A DNA stretch of 64,000 nucleotides from Pontibacter sp. G13 (GCF_031851795.1 NZ_CP134696.1:5022001-5086000), one strand, 5' to 3'. Positions 37,908 through 47,015 are shown, numbered from the stretch's first letter. Program-made: numbers and translations. Notes: a model not told the origin generated them from the letters alone.

Positions 37908-38029
37908 GATAGGTGAAGCTTTGGTTTCCTCGCCAAGCTTACGAAATTATTCCCACTCGAAAAATATTCAGCGAGCTTGTCCCAACGATTTGAGCAGTCC
38001 CCCTACATCCAATCGGCGTCCAAACCATG

Positions 38030-38460
38030 CCCAGAATCGAAGATTTCCCCCCAAAAAGCGAAGCAAATATATCCGCGCTCAGGAATGAAAAGGACCTCCC
38101 GGAATCGAAGATTCCCACAAAAAAAGCGAAGCAAAATTCTCCGCTCTCAGGAATGCTAAGGACCTGCCGTAATCGAAGATTCCCACAAAAAAAGCGGAGC
38201 AAAATTCTCCGCGCTCAGGAATGCTAAGGACCTCCCGGAATCGAAGATTCCCTCAAAAAAGCGAAGCAAATTTCTCCGCGAACAAGAATGCCAAGGACCT
38301 CCCGGAATCGAAGATTCCCGCAAAAAAAGCGGAGCAAAATTCTCCGCGCTCAGGAATGCTAAGGACCTTGCGGAATCGAAGATTCCCACAAAAAAAGCGA
38401 AGCAAACACTCAAGCGTACAAGAATGCCAAGCCCCACCCGGAATCGAAGATTCCCACCCC
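38030..38460 (+). repeat. Array of 68-bp hairpin repeats
   Basis: The landmark aatcgaagat occurs at 38035, 38103, 38171, 38239, 38306, 38374 and 38442, a spacing of 67-68 bp. Each unit contains a hairpin GGAATC-GAA-GATTCC, an A-rich stretch, then gcgaagcaaa and ctccgcgctcaggaatgc. Seven units. There are no unique spacers, so it is not CRISPR. It lies between the OmpA gene and its neighbour. Confidence 0.85.
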
Positions 38461-38550
38461 ACCAGCGCGCAGGAAAAGCAATATGCCAAGCGACACCCCC
38501 AAACCCCTAGCCATCTACCAGAACTTGCCAATCAATCCAAGAGCAGCCAT

Positions 38551-38654
38551 GTTTTGCGCAGAGATCGTGGGTGGAGACAAGGAAGCGAAATCCGAAGTTT
38601 GGCGAGCCAAATGAGGATGAGCTGACGCCGTATCCGCCCACGAGATCAAGCAAA
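38551..38654 (-). repeat. 105-bp hairpin element (third dispersed family), copy B
   Basis: Left arm gttttgc ... gagatcgtggg (38551-38571), right arm cccacgagatc ... gcaaa (38637-38654), enclosing tgacgccgtatccgcc as in the 8.35-kb copy. The outer pair is tttgc/gcaaa; the inner pair is CGTGGG/CCCACG, replacing CTTGG/CCAAG. It ends at the first base of the stop codon of the next gene. Confidence 0.7.
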
Positions 38655-39347
38655 TCAGCCGTCGGAGCGTGCCGATTCCTGCTCCGAAGTAGCTTCTAGC
38701 GGTTCCCCCGTTTCTCCTGATTCTCCCGTTTCTTCCTCAGGTACAGGAAGCGTAACCATAAATCGGTTGGCAGAAAGCTTGATGGATCCAAAGCAGAGAA
38801 TGCCAGATAGATTTCCCCGCATACGTTCTGCTGCGCTAGAGAATACCTTGTATCCATTGATGAAGAAGTGTAGGTCTTCGCCACGCTTTTCGATGCTCAG
38901 GACATTGGGTTTTTTGGACTTGAGGATGTGTTTGGAGGAAGTCCAGGGCTTGATTTGGCTGAATTGCCCACGTTCACGTTGGAGGATGGTGAACTTCCCA
39001 TTCGCGGAGATGAGGAAGGCGTAATAGTCCTGTTGATTGAATTTTGCGCCCCAGACCAGACCGTAGCCCATATTCTTGGCTCCACCGGTATGGATAATCT
39101 CAAGCGTCATGTTGTAATCTTGAGATTTTGCCAAAATCACTTTCTGACCGAAGATACTACCCGTGGATTTGGAGCGCCCACGAATATGAAACATCCCCTC
39201 CCCCAGTTTACTATCCAACCGCTTGTCTGCAACTAGATCCCAGTTGCGGCGATTGTCCATAAACTGCTCATCCAATATCACCTGTTGGGCTTGCAGGTGT
39301 TGGATGCCCAGAGCAAAGCCGATCAATACCCAAACATATTTCCACAT
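38655..39347 (-). CDS. Exported protein with a jelly-roll-like domain shared with the OmpA neighbour
   Basis: The ATG at 39347 opens a signal peptide (MWKYVWVLIGFALGIQHLQ) and a 230-residue protein; earlier codons are not needed. The body (ILDEQFMDNRRNWDL, GYGLVWGAKFNQQDYYAFLI, LSIEKRGEDLHFFINGYKVF) resembles the N-terminal domain of the 720-residue OmpA protein (YGMVWGANAWGTSYFAFLI, LKIEKRGWKIQLFIGEKM). The fold is probably a LamG/DUF1080-like lectin sandwich. The C-terminus is a Glu-rich tail. Function unknown. Confidence 0.7.
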   Translation of the reverse strand: MWKYVWVLIGFALGIQHLQAQQVILDEQFMDNRRNWDLVADKRLDSKLGEGMFHIRGRSKSTGSIFGQKVILAKSQDYNMTLEIIHTGGAKNMGYGLVWGAKFNQQDYYAFLISANGKFTILQRERGQFSQIKPWTSSKHILKSKKPNVLSIEKRGEDLHFFINGYKVFSSAAERMRGNLSGILCFGSIKLSANRFMVTLPVPEEETGESGETGEPLEATSEQESARSDG

Positions 39348-39701
39348 AGCGACCAGTTGAGTGCTGCCCTCACCGTAGTGGGAACCCCTTTTCTCAAATA
39401 TGGATGAATTCCTGACCTTTCCCAATGATTCTCCGAGTTTCTATTTTCCAGAACGGCGGATGGTCTGAATTCTCGGGATAGCTATCCAAATCTATTCCAG
39501 ATTGGGCAGTTTGCTTGAATGGACGGTTTGGATGAATGGTCAATATGCGCTATGTGGCTCCAAGGAGGGATGAGCCCCTACAATTTAAGTGCTTGACAGG
39601 GACAGAAATTCAAATCTGTGGAATGTAATCAGAAAATAGGAGAAGGGTTCGGCCGCAATAGTGACCGAAATATTCGACAGTGATCGGAGGAGGTCGGAGG
39701 G
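39348..39701. other. Gene-less gap
   Basis: This 354-bp stretch between the jelly-roll protein and the rhomboid gene holds no reading frame, terminator-like hairpin or repeat that I can support. Confidence 0.5.
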
Positions 39702-40574
39702 TTATTCGTCTAGGTTTCGGGACAATTCTGCGAGGCGTCTGCGCTGGATTTCCGTGAGGTTCTGATGCCCGATATCTAGGAGCTGGTCGATTTCGGCCTG
39801 AATCGCCTCTTGAGATACTGGCGCGCGGTGACCAGATTGATGAACGATCCGGATATTGGATTTGGATGGATCGGAGGGGGTTCGCAGGCGGTTAAAAAGA
39901 GCTACGAGGTCATTCCAAAAAACCTCAGGTTGAAAAAACCACACTGGGCGATACGTCTGCACGAGTAAAAACAGGATGGGCAGACCGAGGTAAATGGTGG
40001 TCATGATCGGATGTCGGACCACGATCATGGGATCCCAGATCAGGGCGATGAGCATACCTGCCAATGCTCCTCCGAGGTGTGCGCCATGGCCGATATTTCC
40101 CCAGCGCGTTCGGATGCCCCACATCGTTGCCACGAGGTAAAGAATTCCATACAAAAAACCCGGGATGAAGAAGATCATAATTCCCGGAGCCATCAAGATC
40201 GTGGAGAAGACGACCCCGCTCACCGCACCACTCGCTCCGTAGGCCCGATAGTTCCAATCCGCACGATTGAGGAATAGGGATAGAAGGCTCCCGCCCAGCA
40301 AACTTCCTGCGTACAACAGCGCTGCACCGAATAGTCCCAAGGCGTTGATTGTGAAGCCGCCAAAGAAATAGAGCGAAAGCATATTGAACAGCAAGTGCGA
40401 CCAATCCGCGTGGAGAAACCCCGAGGTGAACAGTCGATAATATTCCTTGGAATCGCGGATTTTGCCCACCCAGAAGAGGTATTTGTCGTTGAGACCGGGC
40501 GTTTGCCACACTTGGTAGGAGGTGAAGCAGGTCACCGCAATGAGGCTGTATAGTGCGATTTCGTAGGTGTGCAT
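39702..40574 (-). CDS. Rhomboid family intramembrane serine protease
   Basis: The 290-residue protein has the rhomboid active site: S115 in YGASGAVSG and H166 in HGAHLGGALAG, with H55, H60 and N64 in HADWSHLLFNM forming the oxyanion region. Six or more membrane helices precede a soluble C-terminal tail (about 220-290) with the ends VSQEAIQAEIDQLLD and ALSRNLDE-like helices. It cleaves membrane proteins within the bilayer; the substrate is unknown. Confidence 0.92.
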   Translation of the reverse strand: MHTYEIALYSLIAVTCFTSYQVWQTPGLNDKYLFWVGKIRDSKEYYRLFTSGFLHADWSHLLFNMLSLYFFGGFTINALGLFGAALLYAGSLLGGSLLSLFLNRADWNYRAYGASGAVSGVVFSTILMAPGIMIFFIPGFLYGILYLVATMWGIRTRWGNIGHGAHLGGALAGMLIALIWDPMIVVRHPIMTTIYLGLPILFLLVQTYRPVWFFQPEVFWNDLVALFNRLRTPSDPSKSNIRIVHQSGHRAPVSQEAIQAEIDQLLDIGHQNLTEIQRRRLAELSRNLDE

Positions 40575-40779
40575 GAGGATGGTTTTGTTCCCGAAATCTA
40601 CGACAAATTACCGTTTATGTGCCATGAAATGATGGCGACTCCGGCAGATACTTGGGGGACAAAGTTCCGGTGATGAGAGATGTAAGCATCTCGTGATACT
40701 AGAGTTTCCATTATGTATCGGATAGGTGAAATTTATTGTGCAGGGATTACATAGTCCCTCTCAACAAAATATAGTCGCT

Positions 40780-41118
40780 ATGAAAATTTCAGTATCAAAG
40801 CGCCACGTGAATTCTGCTCGCCTCAGCAACGGAAAACGCACCCCCGTGGAGCTCGCTATCATGGAAATGGATGTCTTCGAGGATATCCTCTTACTCGCTT
40901 CAGAAACCGGCGATATTTCCCTCAAGATTGATGGGATGCAGATCGACCTCCCCAAGGACGTACTTTCCGCGATCAAGACTTTCCAAGACACCCAGAACAT
41001 GCGTCCCATGAGTTTTGAGCTTCCTGTAGACACGGATATGTTCATGGGCGGCGAGGAAGTCATGCTGGATGCTTTTGACGAGGTTGGAGGCATGGATTTC
41101 GACTTGGACTTCAACTAG
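40780..41118 (+). CDS. Small uncharacterised protein
   Basis: The ATG at 40780 (MKISVSKRHVNSARL) is preferred; an earlier start at 40726 has no support. The 112-residue product has no signal peptide or membrane helix, a central LASETGDISLKIDGMQIDLP segment and a strongly acidic C-terminus (FDEVGGMDFDLDFN). I do not recognise the family. It is followed by a structured repeat. Confidence 0.6.
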   Translation: MKISVSKRHVNSARLSNGKRTPVELAIMEMDVFEDILLLASETGDISLKIDGMQIDLPKDVLSAIKTFQDTQNMRPMSFELPVDTDMFMGGEEVMLDAFDEVGGMDFDLDFN

Positions 41119-41169
41119 AGGTGCGATCGAATCAGCTAGGAGGGTGGGGCATGGAGAAGATGCTAGAGC

Positions 41170-41395
41170 ATTTGGGCGTATCCCGTCGCATCTGGCAGAT
41201 GGATGACGTTTGGCCTTAGTGGCGACGGGTCGGCGTCTTCCGGACTCGCTGGTCGCTCGGTCGGTGGAGCATGATGAAATCCAATTCCCAAGGTGTACCT
41301 CCCGGCTATGTTGGAGAGGAGTTACATCTTGGCCCATGGTCCACCGACTGAATCCTCCAGGTGCCTTACGCCGCACCAACCAGCCACACCATTGA
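41170..41395 (+). repeat. Dispersed two-stem structured repeat, copy 4 of 4
   Basis: Stem A is cccgtcgc (41182-41189) with gcgacggg (41222-41229). Stem B is gtcggtgga (41260-41268) with tccaccgac (41340-41348). The linker ctcgctggtcgctcggtcgg matches copy 1. Confidence 0.75.
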
Positions 41396-41454
41396 TGGCG
41401 GCATCGAATTATGTCCAGATTTTCCAAGCGGAGTCATTTCCAAATCCCAATGCA

Positions 41455-42425
41455 AGCAGGACCAACGGTCCGACTCTTGGCCAGCGCACTGGCTTCTCCG
41501 AACAAATCCCTTCCTCCCATCATAAAAAAGCAAGGACCGAAGGTCCGTCCCCCAGCATCAATGAAAGCAGAGCCGAAGGTCCATCCCTCGGCCTTCGCTC
41601 AGGCGAGCTAGCGAAAAGATTTCCCTTCAGCAATCATGAAAGCTAGGACCGAAGGTCCATCCCTCGGCCTTCGCTCAGGCGAGCTAGCGAAAAGATTTCC
41701 CTTCAGCAAGCATGAAAGCAGGACCGAAGGTCCATCCCTCGGCCTTCGCTCAGGCGAGCTAGCGAAAAGCCCTCCCCCCAGCAAGCATGAAAGCAGGACC
41801 GAAGGTCCGTCTCTCGGCCCGCGGCCTGTCGGGATAGCGAAAAGCTCTCCCCTCAGCAAGCATGAATGTAGGACCCAAGGTCCATCTCTCGGCCCTCGGC
41901 CTGTCGGGCTAGCGAAAAGATTTCCCTTCAGCAAGCATGAAAGCAGGACCAAAGGTCCGTCTCTGGTCAAGCGCACTAGCTACGCCATGAGAAGCACTTC
42001 CCCCCAGCAAGCATGAAAGCAAGGACCGAAGGTCCATCCCTCGGCCTTCGCTCAGGCGAGCTAGCGAAAAGCCCTCCCCCCAGCAAGCATGAAAGCAGGA
42101 CCGAAGGTCCATCTCTTGGCCCTCGGTCTGGCAGGCTAGCGAAAAGATTTCCCTTCAGCAATCATGAAAGCAAGGACCGAAGGTCCGTCTCTGGTCAAGC
42201 GCACTAGCTACGCCATGAGAAGCACTTCCCCCCAGCAATCATGAAAGCAAGGACCGAAGGTCCATCCCTCGGCCCTCGGTCTGGCAGGCTAGCGAAAAGA
42301 TTTCCCTTCAGCAATCATGAAAGGAAGGACCGAAGGTCCATCCCTCGGCCCTCGGTCTGGCAGGCTAGCGAAAAGCTCTCCCCTCAGCATAAATGAAAGC
42401 TAGGGCCGAAGGCCCTCCTCCCGGC
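41455..42425 (+). repeat. Array of about 14 hairpin repeats of 75-77 bp
   Basis: Hairpins of the form GGACC-NNN-GGTCC occur at 41459, 41534, 41646, 41721, 41796, 41871, 41946, 42023, 42098, 42174, 42251 and 42327, with gggcc-gaa-ggccc at 42403 and a partial one near 41570. Between them are ccctcggccttcgctcaggc and gctagcgaaaagatttccc-type segments and ttcagcaagcatgaaagc. No unique spacers, so not CRISPR. Array and repeat copy 4 fill the whole 1.4-kb gap before the transpeptidase gene. Confidence 0.85.
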
Positions 42426-42512
42426 CTGCGCGACCCGGCGGCATCATGGAAAGAAAATCCTCTCCCGGCCCATCACAAATCCCCACACTTGCCAATCAAC
42501 CCAAGAGCTCAA

Positions 42513-44207
42513 TCAAAACCCCGAGGAATGGCTGTCCCCTCGTGGATCCGCCCCTCCGGCCAATTTGCCATCCTCCAATACAAGAATTGCATCTACATGC
42601 CCATACGGATTGATTTCTTTGATTTGATGGCCTTTGGCTGACAAGTCTTCCATGACGGAAGGAGAGAGTGCACCCGGTTCTTGCCAGATTTCGTCTGGGA
42701 GCCATTGCGCATGAACACGGGGGAGCGTTACGGCCTCTTGGATATTGAGGCCAAAGTCATGCACATCTACGATTGTCTGGAAGACTGAGGTGATGATTTT
42801 GGAGCCACCCGGCGTGCCCACGACCATCCAGAGATTGCCATTTTTCAGGACGATGGTAGGAGTCATGGAGCTGAGCATACGTTTGCCCGGTGCGATGGCA
42901 TTGGCTTCTGCGCCGACGAGCCCAAAATAATTGGCTACTCCCGGTTTTGAGGAGAAGTCGTCCATTTCATTATTCAAGAAGAAACCAGCCCCACCTACCA
43001 GGACACAGCTTCCGAAGTTACCATTTAGGGTGGTGGTAATAGAAACTGCATTTCCATCAGCATCCACGATGGAGAAATGCGTCGTCTGTTCACTTTCGAA
43101 TACCTGAGGAATACCTGCCGCGACGGAATCGCTAGGCGTGGCTTTTTCGAGGTCAAAAGATTGCATACGAGCTTGCTGGTAGGATTTTTCGGTCAAACCC
43201 TGAATGGGGACCCTATGAAAATCAGGATCTCCCAAGTGTTCGGCTCGATCTGCAAAGACCCTCCGTTCTGCTTCTGTGAATAGATGGACGGCTTCTGTGC
43301 TATTGGGGGCATATTCATGCACAGGAAAAGGCTCGATGCTATTGAGTAGTTGGATCAAGGCAATTCCACCGCTTGAGGGCGGCCCCATGCTGATGATTTC
43401 CAGATCGTGATAGGTTCCCGTAACTGCGGGACGCCATTTTGGACGGTAGCTGATGAGGTCCTTTTTGGTGATGATTCCTCCCCCGCGCTCCATTTCCGCC
43501 AAGATCAATTCAGCCGTTTCCCCTTCATAAAAGCCTTTCATCCCTTGGTCCCGAATCCTTTCTAGCGTCTTGGCCAGATTGGGGAACTGCATGTGATCCC
43601 CTTCTCGCCAATCGGTTTTTGCTGTAAAGGTGTTGGGTTGAGTATTGTATTGTTGGATGTATTCCAATTTTTCATGGAGGACGCCTGTGGCATAGGGCGT
43701 GAGATCATAGCCAGATTTTGCCAAGTCGATGGCGGGCTGAATCAATCTTGCCATGGGAATGCTACCCAGAGAATCGTGTAGGAATTGCATGCCTGCGACT
43801 GCTCCCGGTACACCAGCTGCCAGGTGTCCAAACCAGCTCAGGTCTGGAATCACCTCCCCGAGAGAGTCTAGATACATATCCCGATTGGCAAGCATGGGAG
43901 CCTTTTCACGGAAGTCTAGGGTGACCACGGTTCCATCTGCCCGACGTCCTACCATGAATCCGCCCCCGCCAATATTGCCCGCTTCAGGGTAGGCCACGGC
44001 GAGCGCGTATTGGACAGCTACAGCAGCGTCAAATGCGTTTCCGCCATCTTTGAGGACTTGGAGTCCGATCTCGGTAGCCAAGGGGTGAGCAGTGACCACC
44101 ATGGCACTATCCGCGAAAACAGGAATTTGAGGTTGGGAGGTGGTGGAGGGAGACGTACAGGCAGCTATTACTGCTACTGTCGTGATCAAAAGCAGGTTCC
44201 GGATCAT
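42513..44207 (-). CDS. ggt: Gamma-glutamyltranspeptidase, lipoprotein-like
   Basis: The start at 44207 (MIRNLLLITTVAVIAACTS) provides a lipoprotein signal ending in AAC. The 564-residue product carries the self-cleavage/catalytic T375 in TTHFSIVDADG, the GGGGFMVGR motif, FREKAP, and the late GTPGGSKI loop. It cleaves gamma-glutamyl bonds, as of glutathione, and transfers or hydrolyses the glutamyl group in the periplasm. The frame continues upstream for another 163 codons but these are translations of a 141-bp tandem repeat and are not part of the gene. Confidence 0.93.
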   Translation of the reverse strand: MIRNLLLITTVAVIAACTSPSTTSQPQIPVFADSAMVVTAHPLATEIGLQVLKDGGNAFDAAVAVQYALAVAYPEAGNIGGGGFMVGRRADGTVVTLDFREKAPMLANRDMYLDSLGEVIPDLSWFGHLAAGVPGAVAGMQFLHDSLGSIPMARLIQPAIDLAKSGYDLTPYATGVLHEKLEYIQQYNTQPNTFTAKTDWREGDHMQFPNLAKTLERIRDQGMKGFYEGETAELILAEMERGGGIITKKDLISYRPKWRPAVTGTYHDLEIISMGPPSSGGIALIQLLNSIEPFPVHEYAPNSTEAVHLFTEAERRVFADRAEHLGDPDFHRVPIQGLTEKSYQQARMQSFDLEKATPSDSVAAGIPQVFESEQTTHFSIVDADGNAVSITTTLNGNFGSCVLVGGAGFFLNNEMDDFSSKPGVANYFGLVGAEANAIAPGKRMLSSMTPTIVLKNGNLWMVVGTPGGSKIITSVFQTIVDVHDFGLNIQEAVTLPRVHAQWLPDEIWQEPGALSPSVMEDLSAKGHQIKEINPYGHVDAILVLEDGKLAGGADPRGDSHSSGF

Positions 44208-44305
44208 GTCAAACAGATTGAATCGTAAGATACAATTTTCCAGCGGGACCTTTTGACGATCGAGTGGTCGCTTGAAACCTATTTGCCCGCAACTCAATTT
44301 GTCGG

Positions 44306-44684
44306 ACGTGTGGAGATTCGGGTTCTCTCCAAGCCAAATTGAAGGATATAGTGTTCTATTTTCTGAAATATGGGGTATCGATGTTCCGGATATACACGCG
44401 TTCATTTCCACGGAGTGTGGACATCCAAGAAGCTGTTTTGAGTTGAACGTGTGGAGATTCGGGTTCTCGCCAAGCCAAATTGAAGGATATGGTGTTCTTT
44501 TCTCTGAAATATGGCGTATCGAGGTTCCGGATATACACGCGTTCATTTCCACGGAGTGTGGACATCCAAGAAGCTGTTTTGAGTTGAACGTGTGGAGATT
44601 CGGGTTCTCGCCAAGCCAAATTGAAGGATATAGTGTTCTATTTTCTGAAATTTGGCGCAGCGAGGTTCCGGATATACACGCGTT
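44306..44684. repeat. 141-bp tandem repeat, 2.7 units
   Basis: The landmark acgtgtggagattcg recurs at 44306, 44447 and 44588, exactly 141 bp apart, and the last unit breaks off at 44684. Units differ by a few bases. As 141 is a multiple of three, frames on both strands stay open through it, giving spurious repeats of 47 residues. It lies between the transpeptidase start and the neighbouring gene's stop. Confidence 0.85.
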
Positions 44685-44765
44685 CAACCAAAACAAAAAG
44701 GATAAGCCTTCTTGGGTCCTCTTCCGAGGTCAAGAAGGCTGGCAAGCTACATGGTAACGCTTCGA

Positions 44766-46193
44766 TTACTTCGAAAACCGATACCCGATTCCGAGCGAGG
44801 CTCCCAAGGACAGGCGCTGGGCCGATGCTTGAGAAAGATCAACGTCGAGGTAGTCCGAATTGAGGTTTTCTCCAACTTCTGGAAAGGTATCCCAAATTTG
44901 GCGAAATTTCCAACTTCCGGTCATTTCTATATGCATCCGCGGACTCAATTGGTACTGGAGTCCCAAAGTTCCAGCAACCATCCCTACCCAGGCTCGGGTG
45001 TCTCCAGAGGAGCCTACATTTCCTCCCGAATTGAATTCCAGATAAACCGGGGCAAGGCCAAAGTCTCCATTTTGAGGCTCAAACGACAACAGGGGGTTTC
45101 TGGCATCCGGTACGTCATCGAGCTGTGTAATTGGTACCCAACTTCTAGAAATGGTGATGCGATCGAAGCCAATCCCCAACTCTCCAAATCCTCTCAAACG
45201 ACCCGCGAGTCTTTTCGCAGTGTACATCCTTCCAGATAGGGCAAGTCCCCATCCGCGCATTTGGCTGATGGAAACGTAGGTCAAGTTATTGGCCGGAGAA
45301 GAGGCCGGGTCGGATACCACCTGCTCATTGACGAAATCAAAACTCACATTTCTCGGAAATTCATCTGCCCCAGCGATCACGTGGGCGGTTCCTGAAAGCT
45401 CCCATCGTTTGCCTAGTTGGACAAATACTGAAAGGCCGGGCGTCAGCTGATTTTGATTGAGCGTCTTGACTTGGTCACTCCAGAGAAGATATTCAGGACT
45501 ATTCATGTGAAGCCTGATGCCCCATTCCCCAAATTTGTCCGAAGAAACTGGAAGCATGCCGGCTTCAGCTTTGGGCCATTCGAAGGTCAAATCTGCCAAG
45601 GTAGGAGGGATACTGTCGACCATCACATTGATCGCCGTAGCCGCTTGCTCAAGAGAGAGGTGGTTGGATGTAACAGTATCGAGCAGGGCAGAGGCAGGAT
45701 GGATATCTTGCCTTGCTTCCTGTTCGGAGATGACCAAACTCGCAGAGTGCCCCGTTTCTTGGGGGATACGAGCATGTGTTTGCTGTGATGTTTGTGCAAA
45801 TGGACCAGCTTGAGATAGATCTATATTGGAGGCAATTTGAGTATCAGAAGATTCGGGTAGATTGGAGGTTGTTGGGGAGATGAGATTGGCTGGAGCGAAT
45901 GTGGATTCGCAGTCTTCCTCATTGTTGATATGGGTTTCTGCGAATTCAGTGGTCAATGCGGTATGAGCCGAGTATGTGTCATGATTGATCCACCAGTAGG
46001 TGGCAACTCCACCCAATACCATTCCGCAAAGGAGCAATAAGGGAATCCACAGCCCCCAAATTCGTTTTGATTTTGGTGGTGGTGCAGATTCAGCACGATC
46101 CAGCATCCCTTCCATTTTGTCCCAATTTGACATGGGCGTGAATGGTCTAGCTTGCTGTACTTTTTTCCTGATGATGTGATCCCAGTTATCCAT
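44766..46193 (-). CDS. Sigma-factor partner: membrane protein with barrel-like C-terminal half
   Basis: The 475-residue protein has a short cytoplasmic N-terminus (MDNWDHIIRKKVQQ...), a single hydrophobic helix (WGLWIPLLLLCGMVLGGVA, about 46-64), a Ser/Thr-rich linker, and a C-terminal half (about 230-475) of alternating beta-type segments ending SLGASLGIGYRFSK. It overlaps the sigma-factor gene by 8 bp, the arrangement of an anti-sigma factor. Whether the second half is an outer-membrane-type barrel, as its ends suggest, or a soluble beta domain cannot be told from sequence alone. Confidence 0.75.
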   Translation of the reverse strand: MDNWDHIIRKKVQQARPFTPMSNWDKMEGMLDRAESAPPPKSKRIWGLWIPLLLLCGMVLGGVATYWWINHDTYSAHTALTTEFAETHINNEEDCESTFAPANLISPTTSNLPESSDTQIASNIDLSQAGPFAQTSQQTHARIPQETGHSASLVISEQEARQDIHPASALLDTVTSNHLSLEQAATAINVMVDSIPPTLADLTFEWPKAEAGMLPVSSDKFGEWGIRLHMNSPEYLLWSDQVKTLNQNQLTPGLSVFVQLGKRWELSGTAHVIAGADEFPRNVSFDFVNEQVVSDPASSPANNLTYVSISQMRGWGLALSGRMYTAKRLAGRLRGFGELGIGFDRITISRSWVPITQLDDVPDARNPLLSFEPQNGDFGLAPVYLEFNSGGNVGSSGDTRAWVGMVAGTLGLQYQLSPRMHIEMTGSWKFRQIWDTFPEVGENLNSDYLDVDLSQASAQRLSLGASLGIGYRFSK

Positions 46194-46740
46194 TTTCCAA
46201 CCGATAGTTCATGCCAGCCTCCAGGTATTGGATTTTCTGGCGAAGATTTCTTTTGGCTTCAGTCAAATACGCACGTGAAGTAGAAGGTCCGATATTGAGC
46301 ATCTGGGCAATTTCCTTGTGCGGGAATCCTTCCATGACATAGAGGTTGAATACCGTACGCTGCATGTCGGAGAGTTCCTGTACCAATTCCAGAATTTGAT
46401 TGGCTTGCATGTCAGCCACAGCTTGCTCGGGCATGGAGCATTCTTTGGCTTCCTCCAGATCGACTTCGGAAACCAATCGTTTGTGCTTGCGCAAGTAGTC
46501 TAGGCAGGTATTGACCATGATCCGTTTCATCCAACCTTCCAATGAACCCTTCCCTGAGTAGGTCCCGATCTTCTGGAAAATTTTGATGAACCCCTCGTGT
46601 ACGATATCCTCGACCAAGCTCCGCTCCCTGAGATATCGGTAGCAGACCCAAGTCATGGATTCGAAGTATTTCTCGTAAAGCTGCCGTTGGCTATTTCGAT
46701 CTCCGTCTTGGCAACCTTGGACGATATGGGTATCGGACAT
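46186..46740 (-). CDS. ECF-type RNA polymerase sigma factor
   Basis: From the ATG at 46740 (MSDTHIVQGC) the product is 184 residues; an upstream start adds ten. Region 2 has WVCYRYLRERSLVEDIVHEGFI and region 4 has LSDMQRTVFNLYVMEGFPHKEIAQML followed by the recognition helix (STSRAYLTEAKRNLRQKI). It directs RNA polymerase to a stress- or surface-linked regulon. The overlapping downstream gene is its likely anti-sigma factor. Confidence 0.93.
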   Translation of the reverse strand: MSDTHIVQGCQDGDRNSQRQLYEKYFESMTWVCYRYLRERSLVEDIVHEGFIKIFQKIGTYSGKGSLEGWMKRIMVNTCLDYLRKHKRLVSEVDLEEAKECSMPEQAVADMQANQILELVQELSDMQRTVFNLYVMEGFPHKEIAQMLNIGPSTSRAYLTEAKRNLRQKIQYLEAGMNYRLENG

Positions 46741-46862
46741 GTGAATAATGCGGGCTTCCATGCACGCCATTTTTTCGATAGACGCGGCTGATAGAAAATG
46801 TGCTGGGCAAATTCGGAATTTTTTTCCCAGACCCTAGCACGGTTTTTCGAAGTTGCTGCACG

Positions 46863-46903
46863 AATGAAAAAACGCATGCACCCAAATTCTCGGGAGCATG
46901 CGC
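46863..46903 (-). terminator. Terminator of the pirin gene
   Basis: CGCATGC-TCCC / GGGT-GCATGCG stem (46873-46902), followed on the minus strand by TTTTTT. It lies 114 bp after the pirin stop and separates it from the sigma gene. Confidence 0.7.
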
Positions 46904-47015
46904 ACAAACCCTAACCACAGATCGTCAGTCAAGACTGCGAAATGTGTTTAACAAAAAGACACTGGCAGATACTTGCCTTGCAGCAAGCAGTCTATCGTCT
47001 TGGAGGTGTCTAGGC

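Noticed and set aside
38030-38460. Regular 68-bp repeats as a possible CRISPR array
   Set aside because: The whole unit repeats and there are no unique spacers; no cas genes are present.
41455-42425. 76-bp repeats as a CRISPR array or a gene on either strand
   Set aside because: No unique spacers; frames inside are repeat translations rich in EGPSLGLRSG with no recognisable domain.
44208-44696. N-terminal extension of the transpeptidase
   Set aside because: It is the translation of a 141-bp tandem repeat; the real lipoprotein signal begins at 44207.
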